Assembly (NCBI GenBank): GCA_020725385.1
Contig: DYFC01000031.1
Location: 1 to 56,353 of the forward strand
Source of the DNA: Nitrospira japonica
GTDB lineage: Bacteria > Nitrospirota > Thermodesulfovibrionia > Thermodesulfovibrionales > SM23-35
Reading direction: 5' to 3'
Length of the DNA: 56,353 nucleotides
Below the pieces are notes generated by a model. The model was not told where the DNA came from. It did no database searches and worked only from the letters and a program-made list of their open reading frames with translations. Shown piece after piece: positions 45,928-55,043 of the stretch. How positions within the stretch are numbered: the stretch's first letter is position 1; the number at the start of each line of letters is the position of its first letter. The translations under genes and the position numbers were made by a program.

Positions 45928-46581
45928 ATGAAAGATAAAAAATTAATAAAATCAGGTTATACAAATCCAATAAGGGTATCTTTTCCTGATGATGAGAAAC
46001 GACATAAATGGTTACAAATGCTTTTAAGTGCCTATTATGTTATTGATAAAGGTATTTCAGAAGCTCTTAAAGAAGAATTTAAAAAAGGGAAAAAACTGGC
46101 TTGCACAAAAGGATGTTCCTATTGTTGTAAAACTCATGAAACTATTCCTGTTTATCCTCTGGAGCTTGTAGGTCTTTCATGGTATGTCACAGAGAAAATT
46201 AAGGGACATAATAGGGATATTCTTAAGAAGCAATTAAAAATGTATAAACACAGTGACCCCTGTCCCTTTCTTATTGATAGTATTTGTTCAGTACATCCTG
46301 TCAGACCTGCTGCTTGTAGGCAGTTTAATGTATTTGGAAGCCAATGCAAAGAAGGCGAAGACCCTTATTACACAAGACGTGAAGATGTACTAAAGCCGAT
46401 TAAAAAATATATTGACCGAGCTTTTTTTATTATGCTCCCATTCTATGGAATTAACGATGAAAATGAAAGAGTTAGAGTAATAGAAACTGGTGGTGTACAT
46501 ACTATAGTTAAACTTCTGCAGGATCTTAACTGGAAAAGTCTTGCAGAAAAGATGGAAGAATTCGATTCAAAGGTAGGCTAA
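45928..46581 (+). CDS. YkgJ-family cysteine-cluster protein
   Basis: The 217-residue protein has the cluster-type motif CTKGCSYCCKTHETIPVYPL, then DPCPFLIDSICSVHPVRPAA plus CRQFN, and a further Cys at GSQCKEG. This is the Fe-S/zinc-chelating CxxxCxxCC domain (YkgJ/UPF0153). Such proteins are often linked to flagellar or maturation genes, but their role is not settled. The gene starts 73 bp from the divergently read B12-radical SAM gene and may share its promoter region, so a functional tie is possible. The stop lies 7 bp before the convergent PriA-like gene. Confidence 0.88.
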   Translation: MKDKKLIKSGYTNPIRVSFPDDEKRHKWLQMLLSAYYVIDKGISEALKEEFKKGKKLACTKGCSYCCKTHETIPVYPLELVGLSWYVTEKIKGHNRDILKKQLKMYKHSDPCPFLIDSICSVHPVRPAACRQFNVFGSQCKEGEDPYYTRREDVLKPIKKYIDRAFFIMLPFYGINDENERVRVIETGGVHTIVKLLQDLNWKSLAEKMEEFDSKVG

Positions 46582-46588
46582 AAGAATA

Positions 46589-48526
46589 TTAAATATGTAA
46601 TGGATCTACATTAATCAATAATTTATTTTTTTTATCCTTTTTAAAGGCTTCAAGAAATATATTTGCTGTTTCGTGAAGGCTTTTGCGATCAGAGGATTTA
46701 AGAAGCAGGCTGAAATCATTATCTTTTACTGTTGATTTGAATGGCCCTAAAATTTGGATATTTTTATTTGTATTTTTAATAATGTCTTCTATTCTATCGA
46801 GGATATTATTACCGGGTTTAAATTTTATTAATATAAGTTTCGAAAAAGGAGGATAATTTAATTCTTTGCGCCTTTTTAGTTCTTCTTTTACAAAAGAAAT
46901 GTAATCGTATTTTTTTAGGTGTTTGTAAAGATAATTTTGAGGCATCTGTGTCTGAATTAAAACTTCACCATCAGATGATATTTTATCTGCGATTGAAACA
47001 AATTCCTGGTAAGCTTTTTCAGAAGCTCTAAAGTCAGGAAAGTTTAAAAAAGCATCTGCATTGAGTATAATTGCCTTTGTAAATTCATCTAAAGTAATAA
47101 TCTTATTTGTCATTAATTTTGTGCCAACTATTAGTCTTACATCGTCATTTGATATAGAATTTAAAAGGCTCTTCAATACTTTCTTGCCTGCAACTATATC
47201 ACTATCTATTCTCATAGTCTTAAATCCTGTTGCAGATTCTAAATCTTCCTGAATTCTCTGTGTCCCTGTACCAAGCAGTTGAAGATTAAAACCATTGCAT
47301 CTACAGCATAGTTCAGGTAGTGGTGACAATGAATAATTACAATATCTGCATTTTAATGCATGGATTTTCTTGTCAACTGTAAGAGGTGTCCCGCAATTTA
47401 TACATTTTTGAATATATCCACAATCATTACAATGCATAATAGATGCATAACCTTTTTTATTAATTACAAACATTACTTTATTTCCCATATTTATTGAATT
47501 CAGAGCAGATTCAATCACTAACTTTGAAATGCCCGGTTTTATCAGATGACTAAATCTTGTATCTACTATTTTGATTTTAGGTCTATTTATATTTATATCT
47601 GGTTTAATCAATTTATATTTGCCGGAAATGCAATTATGAAGAGATTCAATAGATGGAGATATTGAAGATAAAAGGACTACTGATTTTTCGTAATAACCTC
47701 TCATAACTGCGACATCTCTTACATTATAAAAAGGTATTTTTTCTAATTTATAAGAACTACTATGTTCATGAAGAACCGCAATGAGAGAGACTTTTTTTAA
47801 TGGTGTAAAAGCAGCATGCCTTGTGCCGATTACTATATCACATTTTCCAGAGAGTATTTTTTCAATTGAAAGAATTTTTTGTATTTTACTAAGTCCGCTA
47901 TGATATTGACAAACACGTTCGCCAAAGGCTTTTTTAAATAAAGGATAAAGTATTTCGGCAATTGATATTTCAGGACAAAGTATAATTATATTTCTAAAAT
48001 TTTCTGCTATTTTAAGTGAAAAAGAATATTCTATATCCTTGGAATGTACATGCAATAAATAACTTTGATAAGTTTCTTTTTTAAGTGATTTAAAGAATGA
48101 ATTCACAATTGGGTTAATATCTGATTCAGTTAACTTTTTATGAAATTCTAATTCTGATATGTTTGATTTATTTTTACTTTTACGGGATGATGAAGATAGT
48201 TCAAAAAATTCCTTTGGAAGTATATTTTTTAAAATAGTACCTTGATTAGCCATATAGTATTCAGACATCCATTTTAAAAGTTTAAGCATATTCTTGCTGA
48301 AAAGAGGCTCATATCCATGAATTTGTTCAATGTATTTAATATTATCAGAGGGTTGTGTATTAACTATTTCAGTTACAATACCTTTTTTAGAACTGTTCTT
48401 AACAGGTGCAGTTACAAGCATTCCGGGTTTTATTAAAGTAAAAACATCTTCCCTACAATTATAGAGAAGTGGTTGAATGTTTTGTGGGAAAACTACACTG
48501 AAAAAATTCATATGTAATTCTATCAC
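46589..48526 (-). CDS. priA: PriA homologue with lost helicase ATPase motifs
   Basis: The family is clear from NYPPFSKLILIKF near the end, IVIGTRHAAFTPLKKVSLI, and the eight zinc-binding Cys (CNDC, CINC, CRYC, CCRC). The helicase motifs are broken. The Walker A region reads YLLHVHSKDIEYSFSL instead of G-x-T-G-S-G-K-T. The DEEH box is LHEH. The GSATPS motif is SSISPS. Motif VI, normally GRAGR, is ADKIS. The protein could thus bind forks and zinc but not hydrolyse ATP, as is known for some actinobacterial PriA proteins. The GTG at 48526 is the upstream start; an ATG five codons later is possible. At 645 residues it is slightly short. The gene diverges from the TPR gene by 38 bp. Confidence 0.9.
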   Translation of the reverse strand: MIELHMNFFSVVFPQNIQPLLYNCREDVFTLIKPGMLVTAPVKNSSKKGIVTEIVNTQPSDNIKYIEQIHGYEPLFSKNMLKLLKWMSEYYMANQGTILKNILPKEFFELSSSSRKSKNKSNISELEFHKKLTESDINPIVNSFFKSLKKETYQSYLLHVHSKDIEYSFSLKIAENFRNIIILCPEISIAEILYPLFKKAFGERVCQYHSGLSKIQKILSIEKILSGKCDIVIGTRHAAFTPLKKVSLIAVLHEHSSSYKLEKIPFYNVRDVAVMRGYYEKSVVLLSSISPSIESLHNCISGKYKLIKPDININRPKIKIVDTRFSHLIKPGISKLVIESALNSINMGNKVMFVINKKGYASIMHCNDCGYIQKCINCGTPLTVDKKIHALKCRYCNYSLSPLPELCCRCNGFNLQLLGTGTQRIQEDLESATGFKTMRIDSDIVAGKKVLKSLLNSISNDDVRLIVGTKLMTNKIITLDEFTKAIILNADAFLNFPDFRASEKAYQEFVSIADKISSDGEVLIQTQMPQNYLYKHLKKYDYISFVKEELKRRKELNYPPFSKLILIKFKPGNNILDRIEDIIKNTNKNIQILGPFKSTVKDNDFSLLLKSSDRKSLHETANIFLEAFKKDKKNKLLINVDPLHI

Positions 48527-48527
48527 A

Positions 48528-48557
48528 TTGTTATCAATCTTATCTTTATGTCATAAT
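48528..48557 (+). promoter_or_regulatory. Sigma-70-type promoter of the TPR gene
   Basis: TTGTTA (48528-48533), an 18-base spacer and CATAAT (48552-48557) place the transcript start at or next to the ATG at 48565, and no ribosome site is present. It shares 38 bp with the divergent PriA-like gene. Confidence 0.5.
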
Positions 48558-48564
48558 TTATATT

Positions 48565-50265
48565 ATGAAGAAAACAAGTGTTTTAATTTTAATATTATGT
48601 TTTATTATCATTCTTTGCAAGACTACGGACCTTTCAGCTTTTGAACCAAAAATAGATACCTCTAATTCCGAAGTCTATTATTATTTGATTCTCGGATATG
48701 ATGCTGAGAGGGAAGGTAAATGGGAAAAAGCTATTGATTATTATAATAAAGCTCTAAGCTACGATACAACGTCTTCTCATATAAAAATGTTATTAAGCTC
48801 TGTTCTTCTAAGAACAGGAGATATAGAAGAAGCTATTTTACTTGCGGAAGATATTCTTAGAGACGATCCTAAATATGTTCCTGCTCTTATGTTTCTTGGT
48901 GAATTGTATAATAGTCAGAAAAAAACTGTTGATGCCATTACAGTATATAAAAAAGTTTTAAGAATACAACCTGATAATCAGGAAGCTTCTCTTTTTCTAA
49001 GTCTTCTTTACGCATCCCGGAAAGAATATAATGAAGCTGTTGAAATACTTGAAAAACTTGTTAAATCCTCACCCGATAATCTGATGGCAATTTATTATCT
49101 AGGGATTCTTTTAAATGAAAAAGGAGATATGGATGAAGCTATAAGATATTTCAATATGGCTTTGGAGCAAAGACCTAATTTTGACGCCGCTTATTATAAT
49201 CTTGGTTTAATATTTGAACAAAAAGGTGAAACTGAAAAGGCAATAGAAAATTATAATAAGGCTATTTCATTCAATCCACACAATCTTCAGGCAAGAGAAC
49301 GTCTTGGACAGATATATTTCAAACAAAAAGATACCGAAAAGGCAATTGAACAATATGAAGAAATAAGCAATCAAATTCCAATTAATATTGATATTCATAT
49401 AAATCTCGGTGTTCTATACTTCGAGGATAAACAATATGACAAAGCCATAGAAGAATTTAGAATAGTTCTTCAGGATAAACCCGAAAATGTTTCAATAAGA
49501 TATTATCTTGCTATTGCTCTTGAGGAAATGGAAAGATACAACGAAGCTATTTCTGAACTCAGAAGAATAATACAGACAGACCCAAAACATCTTGGAGCAT
49601 TTTTACATCTTGGATTTATCTACAATAAAACAGATAAAGAAGATGAAGCAATAAAAGTTTATCAGGAGATTCTGGATTTTGAAAAAGAAAAACCTGAAAT
49701 TTATTTATATTTATCTTCTTCATATATTAAAAAGAAAGATTATCAAAAAGCCGAGGAAGTTATCAGGAAAGCTCTGGAGAAATTTGATAATGATGATGAT
49801 CTGTATTTTAATCTTGCCGTTGTGATGGAAAAAACAAACAGGTTTGATGATATGGTTAAATACCTGAAAAAGACTATTGAGCTAAACCCGGAACATGCTG
49901 AAGCACTGAATTATATGGGATATAGCTATGCTGAGAGAGGTATAAATCTTGAAGAAGCACTTACACTTGTGAAAAAAGCTCTTGAGATAAAACCAGGAAG
50001 CGGGTATATTCTTGATAGTCTTGGCTGGATATATTTTAAACTCGGCAGGAAAGAAGAAGCGCTTGAGCTTCTTCTTAAGGCAGCAGAACTTACAAAAAAT
50101 GATGCTGTTATAATGGAACATATTGGAGATATCTATATTGCCTTCGGAAATAAAGAAAAAGCGATTGAGTATTACATGAAGTCACTTAAGTCAGAAACAG
50201 AAAACGAAGATGAGGGCTTAAAAGACAGGGTAAGCAAGAAAATTGAAAGTATAAAAAATGAATAA
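48565..50265 (+). CDS. Exported tetratricopeptide repeat protein
   Basis: The 566-residue protein has a signal peptide (MKKTSVLILILCFIIILCK) and at least a dozen TPR units. Examples are GKWEKAIDYYNKALSYD, DEAIRYFNMALEQRPNFDAAY, EKAIENYNKAISFNPHNLQA and NLEEALTLVKKALEIKPGSG. The last repeats (LNYMGYSYAERGINLEEALT, YILDSLGWIYFKLGRKEEAL) match the type found in outer-membrane-associated TPR proteins of deltaproteobacteria. It is likely periplasmic or a lipoprotein without a typical lipobox. It may help assembly of an envelope complex, but there is no partner next to it. A terminator follows at 50342. Confidence 0.9.
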   Translation: MKKTSVLILILCFIIILCKTTDLSAFEPKIDTSNSEVYYYLILGYDAEREGKWEKAIDYYNKALSYDTTSSHIKMLLSSVLLRTGDIEEAILLAEDILRDDPKYVPALMFLGELYNSQKKTVDAITVYKKVLRIQPDNQEASLFLSLLYASRKEYNEAVEILEKLVKSSPDNLMAIYYLGILLNEKGDMDEAIRYFNMALEQRPNFDAAYYNLGLIFEQKGETEKAIENYNKAISFNPHNLQARERLGQIYFKQKDTEKAIEQYEEISNQIPINIDIHINLGVLYFEDKQYDKAIEEFRIVLQDKPENVSIRYYLAIALEEMERYNEAISELRRIIQTDPKHLGAFLHLGFIYNKTDKEDEAIKVYQEILDFEKEKPEIYLYLSSSYIKKKDYQKAEEVIRKALEKFDNDDDLYFNLAVVMEKTNRFDDMVKYLKKTIELNPEHAEALNYMGYSYAERGINLEEALTLVKKALEIKPGSGYILDSLGWIYFKLGRKEEALELLLKAAELTKNDAVIMEHIGDIYIAFGNKEKAIEYYMKSLKSETENEDEGLKDRVSKKIESIKNE

Positions 50266-50341
50266 GGTTCTTCTCCAAAAAATTCCTAAATAAGTAGACA
50301 AACTGTTACTTTGATGGCAGAAAGAATTATAACTGTTATTC

Positions 50342-50378
50342 AAGCTGTTTGAGCCATTCAAACAGTTTTAGAAAATTT
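50342..50378 (+). terminator. Rho-independent terminator after the TPR gene
   Basis: An 11-bp stem, AAGCTGTTTGA (50342-50352) with 50358-50368, has a 5-base loop. It is followed by TAGAAAATTTTTT. Confidence 0.6.
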
Positions 50379-50437
50379 TTTGCAACATCTAAGTTTTTTA
50401 ATAAGAATTTGGAAATAAATAAAAACATAAGTAAATT

Positions 50438-51277
50438 ATGCTCATATTAAAAGCCCCTGCAAAGATTAACTGGTTTCTCAAAATTACAGGCAAGAGAGAA
50501 GATGGTTATCATTCTTTGATTACACTTATGCAGTGCATATCTCTTTACGATATTTTGAGATTTGAACTATCTGAAAAGATTGAGATTATTTCAGACTTGA
50601 ATATTCCGTTTGAAGAAAATCATATTTATAAGGCAGCGATGCTTTTGAAGGAGACATATTCAATTAGAAATGGTGTAAGGATTTTTTTAGAAAAAAATAT
50701 ACCAATGTCTGCAGGTCTTGGCGGTGGAAGTAGTAATGCTGCTTATACTCTAATTGGCTTAAACAAATTATGGAGTATTGGTGTTAGAAATAAAGAATTA
50801 ATGGATTTGTCTTTTAAACTCGGCTCTGATGTGCCCTTTTTTTTAGCTGGAAAGGTAGCCTTAGTTGCTGGCTATGGAGAAGAAGTTACACCAATTCGGA
50901 TAAGAAAACCTTTAGTATTGCTTGTTGTTAAACCATCTATATCTATTTCGACAGCATGGGCTTATTCTGCTTTTGATAAAAATATGAAGTTGACAAAAAA
51001 AGATATTGATATTAAACTGTTAATTCAGGCTTTGAATGATAATGATTTTGCTAAATTAGCAACTTTAGCTAATAATGAACTTGAACCAGCTGTCATTTCA
51101 AGCTATCCAGTTATAAAGGAACTGAAAGAAAAATTAATTAAATTAGGTGCGCTTTTTTCATCTATGACTGGTAGTGGTTCTGCTGTGTATGGAGTTTTTC
51201 ATAATATTGAAATGGCGGAAAAAGCTTCTGAAAAATTTAATTCAGAGTGGTGTAAAATTGTTGAAACTCTGGTTTGA
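50438..51277 (+). CDS. ispE: 4-diphosphocytidyl-2-C-methyl-D-erythritol kinase
   Basis: This GHMP kinase of the non-mevalonate isoprenoid pathway has 279 residues. It starts with the substrate motif LKAPAKINWFLKITGKREDG followed by YHSL, carries the ATP loop PMSAGLGGGSSNAAYTL, and ends with SSMTGSGSAVYGVF. It is of normal size. The order ispE, tRNA-Gln, prs, rplY, pth is the familiar cluster of many bacteria. There is no clear Shine-Dalgarno before the ATG. Confidence 0.95.
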   Translation: MLILKAPAKINWFLKITGKREDGYHSLITLMQCISLYDILRFELSEKIEIISDLNIPFEENHIYKAAMLLKETYSIRNGVRIFLEKNIPMSAGLGGGSSNAAYTLIGLNKLWSIGVRNKELMDLSFKLGSDVPFFLAGKVALVAGYGEEVTPIRIRKPLVLLVVKPSISISTAWAYSAFDKNMKLTKKDIDIKLLIQALNDNDFAKLATLANNELEPAVISSYPVIKELKEKLIKLGALFSSMTGSGSAVYGVFHNIEMAEKASEKFNSEWCKIVETLV

Positions 51278-51362
51278 AAAATCAGAGGAAGAAATTGAAA
51301 CTAAATAGTAAAAACTATTTATCTTTACAATTTGTATTTTGATTTTTGTGTTGTGAAGGAAT

Positions 51363-51437
51363 TGGGGCGTCGACAAACGGCAAGTCAGGAGACTTTGGAT
51401 CTCCCATCTGGAGGTTCGAATCCTCCCGCCCCAGCCA
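51363..51437 (+). tRNA. tRNA-Gln (anticodon TTG), CCA encoded
   Basis: The acceptor arm TGGGGCG pairs with CGCCCCA, followed by G and an encoded CCA. The anticodon stem GGAGA/TCTCC encloses CTTTGGA, giving anticodon TTG. The T arm is GGAGGTTCGAATCCTCC. Length is 75 bases. Confidence 0.97.
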
Positions 51438-51546
51438 GACCGAATTTGTATAACAAAATCGGTAGTAATCAGTTAAAAGTTATGAGATAAATAAAAACTG
51501 ATAAGATATTTTTTTATTTTTAACTTTAAACTTTTTAGGAGATGGA

Positions 51547-52491
51547 ATGCCAGAGGGAATAAAGTTTTTTACAGGGAACGCACACAAAGAACTTGCTAAG
51601 GAAATTTCAACTTACCTTAATATACCAGTGTCCGATGCTACGGTAACGGAATTCAGCGATGGAGAGATAAGTGTTCATATCAATGAAAATGTCAGAGGTT
51701 CTGACGTATTTGTACTTCAGCCAACATGTATGCCGGTTAATAAAAATCTGATGGAGATTTTATTAATGGTTGATGCTCTAAAAAGAGCGTCTGCAAGAAG
51801 GATAACAGCAGTAATACCATATTACGGATATGCAAGACAGGACAGAAAAGTGCAGCCTCGTGTTCCTATTTCAGCAAAGCTTGTTGCTGATCTTATTACA
51901 GCTGCCGGAACAAGCAGAATTCTTACAATGGATCTTCATGCAGCTCAAATACAGGGTTTTTTCAATATCCCTGTTGATAACCTTTATGCAGCTCCGGTTT
52001 TATTTGAATATGTCAGAAAAAAATATAACACTAATAATTTAATAATAGTATCCCCTGATGCTGGCGGTGTTGAGAGAGCAAGAGCTTTTGCAAAGAAACT
52101 GGAGTGTTCAATTGCAATTATAGATAAAAGGCGTGAGGCAGCAAATGTTTCTCAGATTATGAATGTAATTGGTGATGTGAAAGATAAAGATACGATAATA
52201 CTTGATGATATGGTTGACACTGGAGGGACGACAATTCAGGCAGCTACAGCTCTTGTTGAAAAAGGCGCTAAGAGTGTTGTCGCTGCGTGTACCCATGCTG
52301 TTCTTTCGGGGAATGCAGTTGATAAAGTTAATGATTCCATATTGCAGGAACTTATAGTCACAAACACAATACCAATGAATAGCAAGACTGAAAAATGTAA
52401 AAAACTAACTGTGCTAAGCATAGCTCCACTTATCGGTGAAGCGATAAAAAGAATACACGAAGAAACATCAATAAGTTCGCTTTTTGTATAA
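51547..52491 (+). CDS. prs: Ribose-phosphate pyrophosphokinase
   Basis: PRPP synthase transfers pyrophosphate from ATP to ribose 5-phosphate, feeding nucleotide, histidine and cofactor synthesis. The 314-residue protein shows [17 protein letters not shown], the flexible-loop region [38 protein letters not shown] and the PRPP loop [20 protein letters not shown] lies 5-6 bases before the ATG. It lies between the tRNA-Gln and rplY. Confidence 0.97.
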   Translation: MPEGIKFFTGNAHKELAKEISTYLNIPVSDATVTEFSDGEISVHINENVRGSDVFVLQPTCMPVNKNLMEILLMVDALKRASARRITAVIPYYGYARQDRKVQPRVPISAKLVADLITAAGTSRILTMDLHAAQIQGFFNIPVDNLYAAPVLFEYVRKKYNTNNLIIVSPDAGGVERARAFAKKLECSIAIIDKRREAANVSQIMNVIGDVKDKDTIILDDMVDTGGTTIQAATALVEKGAKSVVAACTHAVLSGNAVDKVNDSILQELIVTNTIPMNSKTEKCKKLTVLSIAPLIGEAIKRIHEETSISSLFV

Positions 52492-52506
52492 AGGAGGATA
52501 AAAATT

Positions 52507-53169
52507 ATGGAGACAATTACAATTAACGTTGATAAGAGAGATATAAAAGGGAAAGGCGCTGCAAGGTCTCTCAGAAGAAGTAACATGATACCTGCTGTAA
52601 TTTATAGGGGTGGAGATTCAATGCCTATAAAAATTCCAAAGGCAGAGATTACTAAGTTCATAAATACTACTGCTGGTGAGCAGGTTATGGTAAAACTTCA
52701 GTTTTCAGACGGAGAAAATAAATTTGCTCTAATGAAAGATTTCCAGGTTGATCCTGTTAAGAGAGATTTGTTACATGCTGATTTTTTTGAAGTCTCTCTC
52801 ACTGAGAAAGTTAGAGTAATTGTACATGTTACTACAGTTGGAGAACCCATAGGTGTAAAAAGAGATGGTGGAGTTTTACAGCATGTTCTAAGAGAAATCG
52901 AAGTTGAATGTTTGCCTGATAAAATACCAGGCCATATTAAAGTTGATATATCAAATCTTGGAATCGGACAATCTTTCCATGTTTCGGATATAAAACTCGG
53001 AGAAGAAATAAAAATACTTACAGACCCTGACGGAGTTATTGCAAACGTTGTTGCGCCTGTAACAGAAGAAGTTGCTAAACCAGAGGAAGTTGCTGCTGCA
53101 GAGACAACTGCTGAACCAGAGGTAATTAAGAAAGGTAAGAAAGAGGAAGCAGAGGAAGAGAAAAAATAA
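52507..53169 (+). CDS. rplY: 50S ribosomal protein L25 (CTC form)
   Basis: The 220-residue protein is the long L25/Ctc type. The N-terminal 5S-rRNA-binding domain includes GKGAARSLRRSNMIPAVIYR and LMKDFQVDPVKRDLLHADF. The C-terminal TL5/CTC domain has LPDKIPGHIKVDISNLGIG and ends in an acidic/basic low-complexity tail (EVIKKGKKEEAEEEKK). AAAGGAGG precedes the ATG. It is 15 bp after prs. Confidence 0.96.
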   Translation: METITINVDKRDIKGKGAARSLRRSNMIPAVIYRGGDSMPIKIPKAEITKFINTTAGEQVMVKLQFSDGENKFALMKDFQVDPVKRDLLHADFFEVSLTEKVRVIVHVTTVGEPIGVKRDGGVLQHVLREIEVECLPDKIPGHIKVDISNLGIGQSFHVSDIKLGEEIKILTDPDGVIANVVAPVTEEVAKPEEVAAAETTAEPEVIKKGKKEEAEEEKK

Positions 53170-53177
53170 TATATTAT

Positions 53178-53206
53178 GTAGGGGCAAGTTTGATACTTGT
53201 CCCTAC
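53178..53206. repeat. REP-like inverted repeat (GTAGGGGCAAG-type)
   Basis: GTAGGGGCAAGT (53178-53189) and ACTTGTCCCTAC (53195-53206) form a 12-bp hairpin with one G-T pair. It lies between rplY and pth. It resembles dispersed GTAGGGGC-type palindromes known from several phyla. Confidence 0.6.
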
Positions 53207-53217
53207 GGTAATTATAT

Positions 53218-53769
53218 ATGTGGCTGATTGCAGGTCTTGGAAATCCGGGGAGAAAATATTCGAAAACCCGCCATAATATCGGGTTTATGGTCCTTGATGA
53301 AGTCGCCCATAGATACAATATAGAATTCACTGACAAAAAAGAATATCGTATCGGGAAAGGGTTTATTGAAGATAAACAAATTCTGCTTGTTGCACCACTC
53401 CTTTATATGAACCTTAGCGGCATTGCTATTAATAATGTTTTAAAAAAATATACTATCCAAACTCAAAACCTGATTGTGGTTTATGATGATCTTGATATGG
53501 AAACTGGTAAAATCAGAATTAGAAAAACAGGTTCATCCGGAGGGCATAAAGGTGTCGAGTCAATAATAAGCAATCTTGGCTCAAAGGATTTTATAAGAGT
53601 TAAGATAGGTATTGGAAGAGAGCCAGGAGTTCCTGCTGAAAAATATGTTCTCTCAAAATTTAATAAAGATGAAATAACAATAATAAAAGATTCTATTAAT
53701 ACAGTAGTAGATGCAATTGTAACGATAATCAATGAAGGTGTTGATAAAGCAATGAACTTCTACAATTGA
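53218..53769 (+). CDS. pth: Peptidyl-tRNA hydrolase
   Basis: Pth recycles peptidyl-tRNA dropped by the ribosome. The 183-residue protein has AGLGNPGRKYSKTRHNIGFM with the catalytic His19, YMNLSGIAI, the YDDLDMETGKIRIR segment with catalytic Asp, and GSSGGHKGVESII. It lies 48 bp after rplY, separated by a hairpin. The order prs-rplY-pth is conserved in many bacteria. Confidence 0.96.
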   Translation: MWLIAGLGNPGRKYSKTRHNIGFMVLDEVAHRYNIEFTDKKEYRIGKGFIEDKQILLVAPLLYMNLSGIAINNVLKKYTIQTQNLIVVYDDLDMETGKIRIRKTGSSGGHKGVESIISNLGSKDFIRVKIGIGREPGVPAEKYVLSKFNKDEITIIKDSINTVVDAIVTIINEGVDKAMNFYN

Positions 53770-53781
53770 TAAGGTGACAGA

Positions 53782-55035
53782 ATGAAAGATATGTTGGGAA
53801 GAGAAGAACTTATTTCTGTTGAAAAAGCTTTGAATCTTTTATTTCAATATACACCTTTCAAAAAGCCAGAAACAAAAAAAGTTTCTCTCGAAAAAGCATA
53901 TAGTTCAGTAATTTCTAAAGATATTGTATCCCCGGAAAATCTTCCTTCTTTCAACAGATCAACTGTTGATGGTTTTGCTGTAAATGCAAAAGATACTTTT
54001 GGAGCTACAGAGAGTATGCCTGCTTACCTGAATATTGTTGCTGAGATATTGATGGGAGAAGAACCGAACTTTGTTTTAAAAAAAGGTGAGGTTGCAAAGA
54101 TTTCTACAGGTGGGATGTTGCCTTCAGGTGCTAATTCTGTAGTAATGTTTGAACATACTCAATGTATAGATGAAAAAACACTTGAAATTTTGAAACCTGT
54201 TTCACCCGGAGAAAATGTTATACAGATAGGAGAGGATGCAAAAAGTGGAGGAGTAATTTTTAAGGCAGGACATAGATTGAGGCCACAAGATATTGGAGCA
54301 CTTGCTGGAATAGGATTATCAGAGGTTGAAGTTTATGAAAAACCTATTGTCTCAATAATTTCGACTGGTGACGAAATAGTTCCTGCTGGAATGCCTATAA
54401 AACCAGGACAGGTAAGAGATATAAATACTTATACACTTTCATGCTTAATCGAAGAATCGGGTGGCGTTCCTTTAAAAAAAGGAATATTCAAAGACAATTA
54501 TGAACAGATTTATCAGGTTCTTAAGGAATGTATTAAAGAATCTTCAATGGTACTTATTTCCGGGGGAAGTTCGGTTGGAACAAAAGATATAACAGAAAAA
54601 GTTATTAATGATATTGGAAAGCCAGGGGTGCTTTTTCATGGAGTATCACTGAAGCCCGGTAAACCTACAATAGGTGGAATAATAGATAATGTGCCTGTTT
54701 TAGGACTTCCCGGACATCCTGGCGCTGTTGTAATATGTTTTGATGTATTTGTTGAGCCTTTGATTGCAGAAATTTTAGGAATCAGAAAAGAAGAACTTTT
54801 CAAAAGAAATAAAATCATAAAAGCAAAAATCAGCCGTAATATCTCTTCAAGTCCTGGAAGAGAAGAACATATTGCAGTTAAACTTGAAGAAATTAACGGG
54901 GAATTATATGCTGTCCCATTACTTGCAAAATCCGGGATTATTACCACGTTAACTCAAGCCCATGGGACGGTGATTATACCTGTCTCTAAAACAGGAATAA
55001 TTAAGGATGAAGTTGTTGATGTCAAGCTTTTTTAG
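53782..55035 (+). CDS. moeA: Molybdopterin molybdenumtransferase
   Basis: MoeA inserts molybdate into adenylated molybdopterin. The 417-residue protein has the N-terminal VEKALNLLFQY and SFNRSTVDGFAV motifs. It has GEVAKISTGGMLPSGANSVVMFEHT in domain 1 (in parts GEVAKISTGGMLPSG and ANSVVMFEHT), the MoeA/MogA core ISGGSSVGTKDI and GVSLKPGKPT, and the PGHPGAV end. AAGGTGA precedes the ATG. It lies 12 bp after pth and 8 bp before the RuBisCO-like gene. It implies molybdo- or tungsto-enzymes in the cell. Confidence 0.94.
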   Translation: MKDMLGREELISVEKALNLLFQYTPFKKPETKKVSLEKAYSSVISKDIVSPENLPSFNRSTVDGFAVNAKDTFGATESMPAYLNIVAEILMGEEPNFVLKKGEVAKISTGGMLPSGANSVVMFEHTQCIDEKTLEILKPVSPGENVIQIGEDAKSGGVIFKAGHRLRPQDIGALAGIGLSEVEVYEKPIVSIISTGDEIVPAGMPIKPGQVRDINTYTLSCLIEESGGVPLKKGIFKDNYEQIYQVLKECIKESSMVLISGGSSVGTKDITEKVINDIGKPGVLFHGVSLKPGKPTIGGIIDNVPVLGLPGHPGAVVICFDVFVEPLIAEILGIRKEELFKRNKIIKAKISRNISSSPGREEHIAVKLEEINGELYAVPLLAKSGIITTLTQAHGTVIIPVSKTGIIKDEVVDVKLF

Positions 55036-55043
55036 GTATCTAA

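Noticed and set aside
44031..46581. RiPP cluster around the B12-radical SAM gene
   Set aside because: No small frame with a ribosome site and leader-core layout lies next to it; the enzyme alone does not support a cluster call.
52698..53336. 212-residue minus-strand frame opposite rplY and the start of pth
   Set aside because: It is antisense to two well-identified genes and Ser/Thr-rich in the way typical of shadow frames.
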